Assembly: GCF_001583435.1 (NCBI RefSeq)
Contig: NZ_CP013251.1
Span: 435,501-499,500, forward strand
DNA: 64,000 nt
Source of the DNA: Endozoicomonas montiporae CL-33
GTDB taxonomy: Bacteria; Pseudomonadota; Gammaproteobacteria; Pseudomonadales; Endozoicomonadaceae
Direction of reading: 5' to 3'
How positions within the stretch are numbered: the stretch's first letter is position 1; each line of letters begins with the position of its first letter. Shown one piece after another: positions 34,847 through 43,594 of the stretch. Made by a program: the position numbers and the translations under genes. Below the pieces are notes generated by a model, which had not been told where the DNA came from, did no database searches, and saw only the letters and a list, made by a program, of their open reading frames with translations.

Positions 34847-35311
34847 ATGCTGGAGGGTTGCAAATCGGCCAAAGAGCGTTGGGGAGGCGTTTCAGAGATT
34901 ATTGATCGCTGGCTCAGCGAGCGTCAGGAATTGATTGTTCTTTTCTGTTCCGTTAATGGAATGGATCAATTTCACGATGATAAGCGTCCTGTCGCCAACA
35001 AACTAGAAGAAATGTGTCAGATTCTGGTTGATTATGCATCATCCGGGCATTTCGAAGTCTACGAACAGCTGGTTCGGGAGGGGATGGAGTTTAATGACGG
35101 AGGCGTTGAAATCGCACAGACCATCATCCCAAAGCTGGAAATGAACACGCAGGTTTGCTTACGATTTAATGATACGTGTGAAGGTATCAGTAGTGTTCAA
35201 ATGCTTCAGAATTCTCTCTCCGAGTTAGGTGAAGCACTGGAAGAACGTTTTGAGCTTGAAGATAAACTGATTGAAGTGCTGCATGAATCCCATCGGGAAC
35301 TCGTTTTATAG
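34847..35311 (+). CDS. rsd: Rsd/AlgQ anti-sigma-70 regulator
   Basis: 154 residues. Rsd/AlgQ binds the housekeeping sigma factor in stationary phase; in Pseudomonas AlgQ also affects alginate and virulence genes. The family pattern is clear: C-x-x-A-x-E-R-W-G-G-V near the start, I-D-x-W-L-x-E-R-Q-E-L-I-V, and F-C-x-x-L/V-x-D/M-Y-x-S-x-G-H-F-E-V-Y-E-Q-L in the middle. Ribosome site agagga. Its neighbourhood (dsbB, FKBP, algP) matches the Pseudomonas alg block. Confidence 0.94.
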   Translation: MLEGCKSAKERWGGVSEIIDRWLSERQELIVLFCSVNGMDQFHDDKRPVANKLEEMCQILVDYASSGHFEVYEQLVREGMEFNDGGVEIAQTIIPKLEMNTQVCLRFNDTCEGISSVQMLQNSLSELGEALEERFELEDKLIEVLHESHRELVL

Positions 35312-35373
35312 ACTGTCTGGCTTCAGAGTAATCGTTATCAACAGATACTTTAAAATAGCGGCATTGATCAGAG

Positions 35374-35408
35374 AAAAAAGATCCGGATTATTAGTCCGGA
35401 TCTTTTTT
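35374..35408. terminator. Bidirectional intrinsic terminator between rsd and the FKBP gene
   Basis: Perfect 14-bp stem aaaaaagatccgga / tccggatctttttt with a 7-nt loop. It serves both convergent genes. Confidence 0.92.
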
Positions 35409-35418
35409 ATTAGGTCTG

Positions 35419-36120
35419 TTATTTATCGTCTTTTTTAGCGTTATCCTTCTTAACTTCAATTAATTCAACTTTGAAGGTCAGCACTTCGTTAGGGCCAATT
35501 CTACCGGGTATTCCTCCGGGGCCATAGGCGAGATCGGCGGGAATGAATAACTCCCATGTAGAGCCTTCAGGCATTTCTTTCAGTCCTTCAGTCCAGCCTC
35601 GAATCACCTGATTGAGTTTAAACGTCGCAGGTTGATTACGTTCGTAAGAACTGTCAAATACAGTGCTGTCCAGTAATTTACCCTCGTAATGAACGGTTAC
35701 TTCGCTGGTTTCAAGAGGCTTTTCGCCTTTTCCTTCTTTTATTACCCGATACTGAAGACCATTCTCCAGGGTTGAAATACCCGGCTTTTTGCTGTTTTCT
35801 TTTAGAAACGCCTGACCTTTTTCAAGGTTTTTGGCCGCTTCTTCCTGAAGTTTCTTCTGACGTTTTTCTTCCTGCTCTTTACGGGCTTTTTCAATAAGCT
35901 GGAACATTTCCTGTTTTTCCAGCTCCAGTGGTTTGCCTTCCAGAGTATCTTTTATCCCTTTGGAAAGGGCGTCTGCATTGATGCCTTCAAACTGCTTAAG
36001 CTGCTCGGCAAGAATGGATCCCAGACTGTAGCTGACCTTATCAGATTCAGTTTTCAGCTCAGCAGTAGAGTGAAGGGTGTAAGACATCAATGCGATGCCT
36101 GCCAAAGCTTTTAATCTCAT
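35419..36120 (-). CDS. FKBP-type peptidyl-prolyl isomerase (FkpA/FklB-like)
   Basis: 233 residues with an N-terminal signal peptide (cleavage near S-T-A-E, residue 21), so probably periplasmic. An N-terminal dimerisation domain (K-V-S-Y-S-L-G) and a Lys/Glu/Gln-rich helix lead to the FKBP domain at about 115-225. That domain shows V-T-V-H-Y-E-G-K-L, F-D-S-S, V-I-R-G-W-T-E-G-L and A-Y-G-P-G-G-I-P. The tail is lysine-rich. Position next to rsd and algP is the same as in Pseudomonas. Confidence 0.93.
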   Translation of the reverse strand: MRLKALAGIALMSYTLHSTAELKTESDKVSYSLGSILAEQLKQFEGINADALSKGIKDTLEGKPLELEKQEMFQLIEKARKEQEEKRQKKLQEEAAKNLEKGQAFLKENSKKPGISTLENGLQYRVIKEGKGEKPLETSEVTVHYEGKLLDSTVFDSSYERNQPATFKLNQVIRGWTEGLKEMPEGSTWELFIPADLAYGPGGIPGRIGPNEVLTFKVELIEVKKDNAKKDDK

Positions 36121-36470
36121 GGAGTCTCTCTATCGGTTAAGTTGTCCCGGATGCAAAAAAAGCTTTTTTGTTCTTGCATCTTAGTTTTTCCATCTTTGTG
36201 CAAATGTTGAAAGATATCAAGTTGTCTGTATCAAAAATTTGTAAAAAAGCCTGTTTTTATAGTGTTATTGTTACTTCTATAAAAAACACATAACTCATTT
36301 TTAAAAAGTTATGAAATTTTTTTTGGAATTTAGTTAAGAAAAAATTTGCAGTCCTGTAATAAGCACTCTATGTTTTACTTAAAACTGGGTGTTAATTATT
36401 CAGTTTTTTTATATGCAGTCTGATATGAAGTAATGGAGTACTTAATAAAGGCAATGACGAGGGACGACAA
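36121..36470 (+). other. AT-rich region upstream of the AlgP-like gene
   Basis: 350 nt of very AT-rich sequence between the divergent FKBP and algP-like genes. A promoter candidate for the latter lies at 36346-36374. No gene or RNA recognised. Confidence 0.5.
36346..36374 (+). promoter_or_regulatory. Possible sigma-70 promoter of the AlgP-like gene
   Basis: ttgcag (36346-36351), 17-bp spacer, tatgtt (36369-36374). Each hexamer matches consensus at four of six positions. Confidence 0.4.
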
Positions 36471-37058
36471 ATGCCTGTAGCCAAGAAAAAACCTGCAGCT
36501 AAAAAAGCTGCTAAAAAACCAGCTGCCAAAAAGACAGTTAAGAAAGTAGTGAAAAAGGCAGCTACCCGTAAAGTAGATCCGGTTAAAAAGCTTGAGAAAG
36601 AAGTTGATGCGCTCAAGAAGAAGCTGGACAAAGCTAAAGAGTCTTTGAAAAAAGCCAAGGCCAAAGCAAAAGCTTCTACCAAGAAAGCTGCTGCTAAAAA
36701 GCCTGCAGCCAAGAAGACCACTAAAAAAGCAGCTACCAAGAAAAAGGCTACTGCCAAGAAGACGGTAGTTCGTAAAAAGCCTGCTACTAAAAAGGCAGCT
36801 GCCAAGAAAACAACAAGAAAAGCAGCGACCAAAAAGAAGGCTACGGTTAAAAAGAAAGTAACCCGTAAAGCTGCTACCAAGAAAAAAGCACCTGCTCGTA
36901 AGGCCGCTGCCAAGAAAAAGGCTCCAGCCAGAAAAGCGGCTAAAAAGACGGTAGCGAAGAAAAAGGCACCTGCCAAAAAAGCGACCCGTAAAGTTGCTGC
37001 CAAGAAAAAAGCTCCTGCTAGAAAAGCTGCCAGCAGAAAGAGAGCGACTAAAAAGTAA
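36471..37058 (+). CDS. algP: AlgP-like, histone H1-like Lys/Ala/Pro-repeat DNA-binding protein
   Basis: 195 residues composed almost wholly of K-K-A-A-x-K, K-P-A-A-K-K and K-K-A-P-A-R-K units. One more regular helical stretch (about residues 33-66, K-L-E-K-E-V-D-A-L-K-K-K-L) gives a short coiled coil. No acidic residues occur after it. Such proteins bind DNA non-specifically like the C-terminal tail of histone H1; Pseudomonas AlgP is implicated in alginate gene control. Ribosome site gaggga is 6 nt before the ATG. The repeat DNA is prone to length change. The symbol rests on composition plus neighbourhood (rsd, FKBP, ABC-F). Confidence 0.85.
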   Translation: MPVAKKKPAAKKAAKKPAAKKTVKKVVKKAATRKVDPVKKLEKEVDALKKKLDKAKESLKKAKAKAKASTKKAAAKKPAAKKTTKKAATKKKATAKKTVVRKKPATKKAAAKKTTRKAATKKKATVKKKVTRKAATKKKAPARKAAAKKKAPARKAAKKTVAKKKAPAKKATRKVAAKKKAPARKAASRKRATKK

Positions 37059-37083
37059 GCCTTTTTGCCTGTAGGCTTATCCG

Positions 37084-37111
37084 GCAGGGGGGCTCCCCCC
37101 CTGCGTTTTTT
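37084..37111 (+). terminator. Strong intrinsic terminator after the AlgP-like gene
   Basis: 9-bp GC stem gcagggggg / cccccctgc, 3-nt loop, then g and six T. Confidence 0.93.
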
Positions 37112-37235
37112 CCATAATGACTTTCATTCCCTCTCGCTTGCGTTTGCGAGTGCTTCCTTAGTGGCTATGGTGTGGCGCAGTCTGCCACTTTTTTTGTTTA
37201 TTCCCCCTCTGATGTAGCCATTTACTTGCAGCCTT

Positions 37236-37266
37236 TTGTCGTGTCCAGCCAAAAATTCCTTATAAT
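37236..37266 (+). promoter_or_regulatory. Promoter candidate of the ABC-F gene, very close to its start
   Basis: A perfect -10 tataat (37261-37266) lies only 7 nt before the likely ATG at 37274. ttgtcg (37236-37241) is the best -35 with a 19-bp spacer. Transcription would begin at or next to the start codon. Confidence 0.45.
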
Positions 37267-37273
37267 GCGCGGC

Positions 37274-39187
37274 ATGATCACATTGAATTCAGTCAGCTTA
37301 CAACGCTCTGGGAAAGTTCTGCTTGAAAACACCAGTGCAACCATTCACCGCGGCCAGCATGCCGGACTGGTGGGCGCCAACGGCTGTGGGAAATCCAGCC
37401 TGTTAGCCCTGCTGATGGGAGAACTGCAGCCGGATCAGGGCGATGTATCCATCGATCCGGGCCGTGGTATTGCCCATATGGCACAGGAAATCAAGGCGCT
37501 TGAACGCAAGGCCGTTAAATATGTTCTTGATGGCGATGAGCAGCTTCGCTTTATTGAACATAAAATCGATGACGCAGAGGCTACAGGCCAGCACGAAAAG
37601 CTGGCTGAACTCCATGAGCAACTGCTGCAGGCAGACGGTTATACTGCCCGCTCAAGAGCCGAGCAGATGCTGCATGGCCTTGGGTTTCGCCATGACCAGC
37701 TGGAAAACAGTGTAAAAGACTTTTCCGGTGGCTGGCGGATGCGGCTGAATCTGGCCCGTACTTTGATGAGCCCTTCTGATGTTCTGTTCCTTGACGAGCC
37801 AACCAACCACCTTGATCTTGATGCGATCGTCTGGCTGGAAGGATTCCTGCAACGTTATCAGGGAACTCTGGTGGTGATTTCCCATGACCGCGACTTTCTG
37901 GATGCGGTCACTGATATCACGCTTCATATCGAACATCAGAAAACCAACACTTATCGTGGTAATTACTCGGCGTTCGAGCGCATGCGCTCCGAACGACTCC
38001 AACAACAGCAGGCTGCGTTTGAGAAACAGCAAAAACAGCGGGAGCACATGGAAAAGTTTGTTGAACGTTTCCGTGCCAAGGCGACCAAGGCAAAGCAGGC
38101 CCAGAGTCGTTTGAAAGCGCTGTCGAGGCTGGAGGATATTGCCCCTGCTCATGTGGATTCGCCCTTCACATTCCGCTTTCCGGAGCCGGATAAAATGTCT
38201 TCCCCCCTGTTGTCTATTGATCAGGGTGAGCTGGGGTACGGCGAGAAGGCATTGTTAAAACTGAAGCTGAGTGTCTTACCGGGCTCACGAATAGGTCTTT
38301 TGGGGGCAAACGGAGCCGGTAAATCCACCCTGATTCGTACACTGGCTCAGGAGCTGCCACTGATTGCCGGTAAACGTCAGGATGGCGAACACCTGAAAGT
38401 AGGTTATTTTGCGCAGCACCAGCTGGAAAGTCTTGATCCTAATGCCAGCCCGGCTCTGCACCTGCAAAGAATGAGTCCGGATGCCCGGGAACAGGAGCTG
38501 AGAAACTTCCTCGGAGGCTTTGGTTTTCACGGTGACAAGGCAATGGAAACCATCGAAGGGTTTTCCGGTGGTGAACAGGCTCGACTGGCTCTGGCGATTG
38601 TTGCCTGGCAGAAGCCTAATCTGTTGTTGCTGGACGAACCCACCAACCATCTGGATCTTGAAATGCGACATGCGCTAACCATGGCATTGCAGGAGTTTGA
38701 GGGTGCCATGGTGTTGGTTTCTCACGACAGAAACCTGTTACGCAGTACCACTGATGAACTGTTGCTGGTACATGATGGCAAGGTTGATGAATTTGCAGGC
38801 GATCTGGATGATTACAGTGACTGGCTGGCCAAACTGCGTACTCAGTCGGTCGAACAGTCGCATGATGCTGCTGCAGAGGTGGCTGTTCATTCAGCGCAGG
38901 GAAGAAAAGATCAGAAACGTCTTGCTGCCGAACGCCGAAATGCTATGCGTCCTTTGAAGAAGCAGGCTGAAAAGCTGGAGTCTCAACTGGATAAACTGCA
39001 AACACAGTTAGCGACAGTGGAAGTACAACTGGCGGATTCATCGGTTTACGAAGCGTCTGAAAAAGACCGTCTAAAGAACCTGCTGGCAGATCAGACAGAC
39101 CTTACACGACGGATCAGTACCACTGAAGAAGAGTGGATGATGGCTCTGGAAGAACTTGAAGCATTGGAAAAAGCGTTGTCAGAATAA
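37274..39187 (+). CDS. ABC-F family ATPase (YheS-like)
   Basis: A soluble ATPase of 637 residues with two fused ABC domains and no membrane part. Such proteins act on ribosomes. Walker A G-A-N-G-C-G-K-S-S and G-A-N-G-A-G-K-S-T; signatures F-S-G-G-W-R-M-R-L and F-S-G-G-E-Q-A-R-L; Walker B followed by D-E-P-T-N-H-L-D in both halves. A charged P-site-tRNA-interaction-type linker (Gln/Lys/Arg-rich) lies between. A C-terminal coiled coil ends the protein. The frame extends to 37172, but the family begins M-I-x-L-x-x-V-S-L, so ATG 37274 is the start. Pseudomonas has an ABC-F gene in the same place beside algP. Confidence 0.94.
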   Translation: MITLNSVSLQRSGKVLLENTSATIHRGQHAGLVGANGCGKSSLLALLMGELQPDQGDVSIDPGRGIAHMAQEIKALERKAVKYVLDGDEQLRFIEHKIDDAEATGQHEKLAELHEQLLQADGYTARSRAEQMLHGLGFRHDQLENSVKDFSGGWRMRLNLARTLMSPSDVLFLDEPTNHLDLDAIVWLEGFLQRYQGTLVVISHDRDFLDAVTDITLHIEHQKTNTYRGNYSAFERMRSERLQQQQAAFEKQQKQREHMEKFVERFRAKATKAKQAQSRLKALSRLEDIAPAHVDSPFTFRFPEPDKMSSPLLSIDQGELGYGEKALLKLKLSVLPGSRIGLLGANGAGKSTLIRTLAQELPLIAGKRQDGEHLKVGYFAQHQLESLDPNASPALHLQRMSPDAREQELRNFLGGFGFHGDKAMETIEGFSGGEQARLALAIVAWQKPNLLLLDEPTNHLDLEMRHALTMALQEFEGAMVLVSHDRNLLRSTTDELLLVHDGKVDEFAGDLDDYSDWLAKLRTQSVEQSHDAAAEVAVHSAQGRKDQKRLAAERRNAMRPLKKQAEKLESQLDKLQTQLATVEVQLADSSVYEASEKDRLKNLLADQTDLTRRISTTEEEWMMALEELEALEKALSE

Positions 39188-39215
39188 GCGGGTAATCGCA
39201 ACACTCTGTTCCTGT

Positions 39216-39256
39216 CGTTAGTTCACCCGGTCTGAAAGGAACCGGGTGAACTAACG
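39216..39256. terminator. Perfect 16-bp hairpin between convergent genes
   Basis: cgttagttcacccggt (39216-39231) pairs perfectly with 39241-39256 around a 9-nt loop. It lies 29 nt after the ABC-F stop and 3 nt beyond the stop of the small minus-strand gene. There is no T-run on either side, so it may be a rho-independent-like or RNA-stabilising element. Confidence 0.55.
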
Positions 39257-39258
39257 CA

Positions 39259-39498
39259 TTAAGCCTCGTAAGCAGGCTCTTCTTCAACCGCAACGTCTTC
39301 AGAAACGTTGTCCAGCTTACCCAGCAAAGCACCAACACGCTCACCCCAGGAACCGAGTTCCTGCTTCAGTTCGGCGTTTTCCTGCTCCATACGTGTGTTG
39401 GCTGCACGCAGCTCTTCCAGCTCCATGCGGGTCAGTTCGAGCTTGTCGATCAGGTTTTGCAGTTTGGATTCCAGATGGCCTAAGGATTCAATGGACAT
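39259..39498 (-). CDS. Small coiled-coil protein of the TIGR02449 (ZapB-like) family
   Basis: 79 residues from ATG 39498; the frame runs on to 39684, but that extension is unlike the family. It is almost entirely a heptad coiled coil (L-E-S-K-L-Q-N-L-I-D-K-L ... L-R-A-A-N-T-R-M-E-Q-E-N) followed by an acidic tail. In Pseudomonas the homolog stands directly before zapA and 6S RNA. Here no zapA follows: the gene ends at a hairpin with the convergent ABC-F gene. A division-related role is inferred from the family only. Confidence 0.75.
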   Translation of the reverse strand: MSIESLGHLESKLQNLIDKLELTRMELEELRAANTRMEQENAELKQELGSWGERVGALLGKLDNVSEDVAVEEEPAYEA

Positions 39499-39952
39499 AT
39501 GTGTTTCTAGCACCAGAATGTAGTCAGTTAACAAGGTTCTCTGCGGCAACGCATAGGGGCGTACAGGGCAGAGATTCGTACTCAGCCATACGATAGCACA
39601 TAGTTTTAATAAGTACCTCGTTGCAAAGCGGCTTTGCCTGTCCGTAGTTTTACCATTTTGTTTCAGGCTCTGCGAAGAGCGCATTTCGTAAGGGAATCGT
39701 AAGTTATCGTGATCCGAAATTTATGATGGTTTGAAGCAACTATACTTGGCGAAATTGCATAGCGAAGATAACCGCTATCTGACATATAAATGGCCATATT
39801 TGTCAGGTGTCTTGTTGTTTGCATCACCATGCAGACTGCCACTGCAAATGGCAGTTTATTCTCAGTCAGACTTTTGCTGCTTCCGGATAAAGTTGCATTT
39901 CTGAGAGCAATATGGCGGTGTACCCGGAGGCTTTTGCCTCAAGGAGTATTGC
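39499..39952. other. Intergenic region with no recognised gene
   Basis: 454 nt. I searched it for 6S RNA features because of the TIGR02449 neighbour and saw none. It holds a loose AT-rich dyad near 39779-39809 and otherwise nothing I can name. Confidence 0.45.
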
Positions 39953-40177
39953 ATGAGCGAGACGACACAGCCCTGTGCCAGAATCGTTTCTGTGCTCAAC
40001 GTCGAAGATGAAGCCATGCGCGCTTTTTACAACTCCCTCACTCACGATCAGAGTGTTGAAGACTACATTTCTGCCCGGCATCTGCACTTTGCTTCCCAAA
40101 CGGTCGAAGGCGTGTTTCTCTACCACCTGTTGGCTCTGACGGAGCTGGCACTGGATCATTGCAGCTCCGCCAGCTGA
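39953..40177 (+). CDS. Hypothetical 74-residue protein
   Basis: A small ORF with an excellent ribosome site (aaggag, 39941-39946) 6 nt before the ATG, which is the main reason to call it a gene. The peptide is soluble and acidic in the first half, with an amphipathic helix ending L-Y-H-L-L-A-L-T-E-L-A-L-D-H. No family recognised. It stands alone, followed by 160 nt of featureless sequence and then the MITE upstream of metX. Confidence 0.5.
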   Translation: MSETTQPCARIVSVLNVEDEAMRAFYNSLTHDQSVEDYISARHLHFASQTVEGVFLYHLLALTELALDHCSSAS

Positions 40178-40337
40178 CAACCCGCGCTATTGCCGATAAA
40201 CTGCAACGTCCTGTTCCTGTTAGACGTTTATATCTTCTGATTTCAGTCGATGCAGGGGCGGAAGGGGGCAAAATACTTCTCAAAAAAACAGCCCGAATAA
40301 AGAGCTTCAGTACAAAAAGAAAGTAAAAGACCCAGTT

Positions 40338-40498
40338 AGAAGCTGTTCATGATCTTTTGAGGGCTGCAAATGTCGATAAATTGCTCCTGTTTTTTGATCT
40401 CATTCGTTACGTAGCACCTCTACGCGCCTCATGAGATCAAAAAACAGCAACAATTTCTCATCATTTTCGCTCTCCTCAAAAGATCATGAACAGCTTCC
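40338..40498 (+). repeat. Palindromic MITE, copy 2
   Basis: 161 bp, about 95% identical by eye to 3176-3336, with the same terminal inverted repeats (agaagctgttcatgatcttttgag) and inner palindrome. Differences are mostly C/T transitions plus one single-base indel. It ends 28 nt before the metX ATG, so any metX promoter lies inside or before it, and the long hairpin would be in the metX leader. Confidence 0.88.
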
Positions 40499-40526
40499 AA
40501 GTTTAAATAGAAAAACAGGAAGTATT

Positions 40527-41711
40527 ATGCCGGAAGTCATACCTGCCCACTCGGTCGGGCTGGTTACACCTCAGACTTTTCACTTTGATGAACCTCTTGA
40601 GTTGAGCTGTGGGCAAACTTTATCTGAGTTTGACTTGGTCATTGAAACCTATGGGTCGCTCAATGAAAACCAGACGAATGCAGTATTGATCTGCCATGCA
40701 CTCAGTGGTCATCATCATGCAGCCGGTTACCATTCCATGGACGATCGCAAACCTGGCTGGTGGGATAACTGCATTGGTCCCGGTAAGCCCATTGATACAA
40801 ACCGGTTTTTCGTCGTCAGCCTGAACAACCTGGGTGGCTGTCATGGCAGTACAGGGCCAGTGAGTATCAATCCGAAGACAGGCAAGCCTTACGGTCCGGA
40901 CTTTCCAATGGTTACGGTAGAGGACTGGGTACACAGTCAGGCTCGTCTGTCCGATCGTCTGGGCATTCAATGCTGGGCCGCAATTGTTGGCGGCAGTCTG
41001 GGTGGTATGCAGGTTCTCCAGTGGTCCATGGCCTATCCCGAGCGTTTACAGCATGCTGTGGTGATTGCCTCTGCATCTAAACTTTCAGCCCAGAACATTG
41101 CCTTTAACGAAGTCGCGCGTCAGGCCATTATGTCCGATGAACAGTTCTGCGAAGGTCGTTATCTGGAAAAAGACACCATTCCGCGCAGCGGTCTGGGTCT
41201 GGCTCGTATGGTGGGGCATATCACTTACCTGTCTGATGATGCGATGGGAGCCAAGTTTGGCCGGGAGCTAAAAAACGACACATTCAGCTTTGATTATGAT
41301 GTTCAGTTCCAGATTGAGAGCTACCTGCGTTATCAGGGCGAAAACTTTTCCGGCCATTTCGATGCGAACACTTACCTGCTGATGACCCGTGCTCTGGATT
41401 ATTTTGACCCGGCCAGCCAGCATAACGATGATCTTGCCAAAGCACTGTCAGTGGCAAAGGCAAAGTTCATGCTGGTGTCGTTTACTACCGACTGGCGCTT
41501 TGCTCCTGAACGTTCCAGAGAAATCGTTGACGCACTGCTGGAAGCTGATAAAGAAGTCTCTTATCTGGAAATTGATGCTCCCCAGGGGCACGATGCTTTT
41601 CTGATGGAAATACCCCGTTATATGCAGGCACTGGCTGCTTATCTGGATCGGGTAGCAGACGACTGTAGTGTTTCAGACAGTTCAAACCAGAACAGGGAAG
41701 GTCAGGCATGA
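40527..41711 (+). CDS. metX: Homoserine O-acyltransferase (acetyl or succinyl)
   Basis: 394 residues; activates homoserine for methionine synthesis. Alpha/beta-hydrolase fold with nucleophile S157 in G-G-S-L-G-G-M-Q, the charge-relay Asp in T-T-D-W-R-F, and H355 in Q-G-H-D-A-F. The frame continues upstream to 40431 through the MITE, but those codons are repeat sequence. ATG 40527 has aggaag just before it and begins the family-like [11 protein letters not shown]. Whether it uses acetyl- or succinyl-CoA is not decided here. metW overlaps by ATGA. Confidence 0.95.
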   Translation: MPEVIPAHSVGLVTPQTFHFDEPLELSCGQTLSEFDLVIETYGSLNENQTNAVLICHALSGHHHAAGYHSMDDRKPGWWDNCIGPGKPIDTNRFFVVSLNNLGGCHGSTGPVSINPKTGKPYGPDFPMVTVEDWVHSQARLSDRLGIQCWAAIVGGSLGGMQVLQWSMAYPERLQHAVVIASASKLSAQNIAFNEVARQAIMSDEQFCEGRYLEKDTIPRSGLGLARMVGHITYLSDDAMGAKFGRELKNDTFSFDYDVQFQIESYLRYQGENFSGHFDANTYLLMTRALDYFDPASQHNDDLAKALSVAKAKFMLVSFTTDWRFAPERSREIVDALLEADKEVSYLEIDAPQGHDAFLMEIPRYMQALAAYLDRVADDCSVSDSSNQNREGQA

Positions 41712-42304
41712 GCAGACGTAATGATTTCGATATAATACGACAGTGGATTAAGCCGAAAAGTCGGGTGCTGGATCTTGCCTGTGGTGATGGCGAGTTGCTG
41801 AGATCTCTGAAGCAGGAAAAACAGGTAAAAGGCTACGGCCTGGAAATTAACCCACAAAATATCGAACGCTGTATCGTTAATGGCATCAACGTGCTTGAGC
41901 AGGATATTGATCGCGGGTTGGGCAATTTTCGTGACGGCAGCTTTGATACGGTGGTGATGACCCAGGCGCTGCAGGTACTGCGTCACCCTCATCTTGTAAT
42001 GGACGAGATGCTCAGGGTGGGTAGGGAGTGTATTGTGACGTTCCCGAATTTTGGACACTGGCGCTGCCGCTGGTACTTATCCACAAGGGGTAAAATGCCT
42101 GTATCCAAGTTTATGCCCTATACCTGGTATGACACGCCGAATATCCACTTCTGTACATTCCGCGACTTCGAGGAATTGTGCCGTCAGAAGCAATTTACCG
42201 TTATCGAACGGCTGGTGGTGGATAATGCTCATAAAGGCGGTTGGAAAACCAGACTGCTTCCGAACCTGATGGGTGAGATTGCCATTTATCATCTGACCCG
42301 GTGA
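41708..42304 (+). CDS. metW: Methionine biosynthesis protein MetW
   Basis: 198 residues. Class I SAM-methyltransferase-like fold with [12 protein letters not shown] and a long family-specific C-terminal half ([20 protein letters not shown]). It starts inside the metX stop (ATGA), and in relatives MetX and MetW are jointly required for homoserine acylation. Confidence 0.95.
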   Translation: MSRRNDFDIIRQWIKPKSRVLDLACGDGELLRSLKQEKQVKGYGLEINPQNIERCIVNGINVLEQDIDRGLGNFRDGSFDTVVMTQALQVLRHPHLVMDEMLRVGRECIVTFPNFGHWRCRWYLSTRGKMPVSKFMPYTWYDTPNIHFCTFRDFEELCRQKQFTVIERLVVDNAHKGGWKTRLLPNLMGEIAIYHLTR

Positions 42305-42355
42305 TGTTTGACTCAGCTCTATCAATAATATGAGTCTCTGAGAAAGAGGTGCCCT

Positions 42356-42859
42356 GTGAAAATAATAAACACAACACAATCGCTTTTGGTTCTTGTCATG
42401 GGGTGCTTGTTACTCAGCACTGTCAGAGCTGCGCCTCTGTCTGAAGCCAGCATTCCTGAAGCCCGAACGATGAAAAACGAGCCTCTTCGCTTCGGAGATT
42501 ACGAGGTGTATTTTTCAGCGTTCAACAGTACGTTTATTGCGCCGGATATTGCTAAAGCTTATCAATTAGAGCGCAGCCCGAAGCACGGCCTTGTCAACAT
42601 TACTGTACGCAACGTTAAAGACAGTGAAGTGGGTAAAGCCGTCACTGCACAGCTGGATGGTCAGCGGAAAAATCTTATGCAGCAGTCTGTTCCCCTGAGC
42701 TTTAAGGAAGTAAAGGAAGGTTCGGTTGTCTACTATCTGGCAGAGTTCCGGTTCAGTAATGAAGAGCTGCTAGAATTCAGCATCAACGTGAAGCCTGAAG
42801 GCTCGGATAGAAGCTATCCGGTGAAATTCAGGCAGACCTTTTATCAGGACGGAAAATAG
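42356..42859 (+). CDS. Exported DUF4426 protein
   Basis: 167 residues from GTG 42356 with agagg upstream. An N-terminal signal peptide (cleavage near V-R-A-A, residue 25) puts it in the periplasm. The mature domain is beta-rich ([17 protein letters not shown]-x-L-x-R) and matches the DUF4426 family found between metW and rdgB in Pseudomonas. Function unknown. Confidence 0.88.
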   Translation: MKIINTTQSLLVLVMGCLLLSTVRAAPLSEASIPEARTMKNEPLRFGDYEVYFSAFNSTFIAPDIAKAYQLERSPKHGLVNITVRNVKDSEVGKAVTAQLDGQRKNLMQQSVPLSFKEVKEGSVVYYLAEFRFSNEELLEFSINVKPEGSDRSYPVKFRQTFYQDGK

Positions 42860-42885
42860 TCGTCTTAACGGGAGTAAACAATACA

Positions 42886-43482
42886 GTGAGTGGTGAACGT
42901 CGCCAGATCGTTCTGGCCAGTGGCAATCAGGGAAAACTGAAGGAATTTCAGCACCTGCTGAGCAATCTGAATATTGATATGCTGCCGCAGAGTCAGTTCA
43001 ACGTGGACTCGGTGGAAGAGACCGGGCTGACCTTTGTGGAGAACGCCATCCTCAAAGCCCGTCATGCAGCAAAAATATCCGGGCTTCCGGCCATTGCTGA
43101 CGACTCTGGTATCGAGGTGGATGCCCTGAATGGTCAGCCGGGTATTTACTCAGCCCGTTATGCCGGTGAAGGTGCTACCGATGCAGAGAATAATGCGAGG
43201 CTTCTGAAAAATCTTGAAGGGTTGGAAGAGTCTCAGCGAACCGCTCGCTTTCATTGTGTACTGGTTTATCTGCGTCATGCCGACGACCCGACCCCGCTGG
43301 TGTGCCATGGAAGCTGGGAAGGTTGTATTCTGGAAGCGTCCAGTGGCGACCATGGGTTTGGTTATGATCCACTGTTCTTTGTACCTTCTGAAGGCTGCTC
43401 GGCGGCGGATTTACCCAAAGACGTGAAAAACAGCATCAGCCATCGCGCTGTTGCCATGTCAAAACTGGCCGGACTGCTTTAG
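42886..43482 (+). CDS. rdgB: dITP/XTP pyrophosphatase (RdgB/HAM1 family)
   Basis: 198 residues; hydrolyses non-canonical purine NTPs such as dITP and XTP to keep them out of DNA. Start is GTG 42886 with ggag 12 nt upstream. Family motifs: [12 protein letters not shown] at the N-terminus, [24 protein letters not shown] and F-G-Y-D-P-L-F, then S-H-R near the end. Confidence 0.96.
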   Translation: MSGERRQIVLASGNQGKLKEFQHLLSNLNIDMLPQSQFNVDSVEETGLTFVENAILKARHAAKISGLPAIADDSGIEVDALNGQPGIYSARYAGEGATDAENNARLLKNLEGLEESQRTARFHCVLVYLRHADDPTPLVCHGSWEGCILEASSGDHGFGYDPLFFVPSEGCSAADLPKDVKNSISHRAVAMSKLAGLL

Positions 43483-43512
43483 TTATAGCTACTTAAGGAG
43501 TTATAGCTACTT
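43481..43512. repeat. Short direct repeat after rdgB
   Basis: agttatagctactt occurs at 43481-43494 and 43499-43512, the first copy overlapping the rdgB stop. Probably a local duplication. Confidence 0.5.
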
Positions 43513-43594
43513 CAGGTTTAGCCGCTTCAGGCGGAACCATTTCAGGCATAAAACTGTCCTATTGATAACCATTCACGAGCTGACCGAATAACGC

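Noticed and set aside
34660..34872. A 70-codon minus-strand ORF overlapping the rsd start
   Set aside because: Crosses the rsd ribosome site and start, no supporting signals.
39499..39952. 6S RNA (ssrS) near the TIGR02449 gene
   Set aside because: No long rod-like inverted repeat with a central bubble or the usual flanking sequence was seen.
40431..40526. Extended N-terminus of metX through the MITE
   Set aside because: These codons are repeat DNA identical to the metF-side copy; the family start and ribosome site support ATG 40527.
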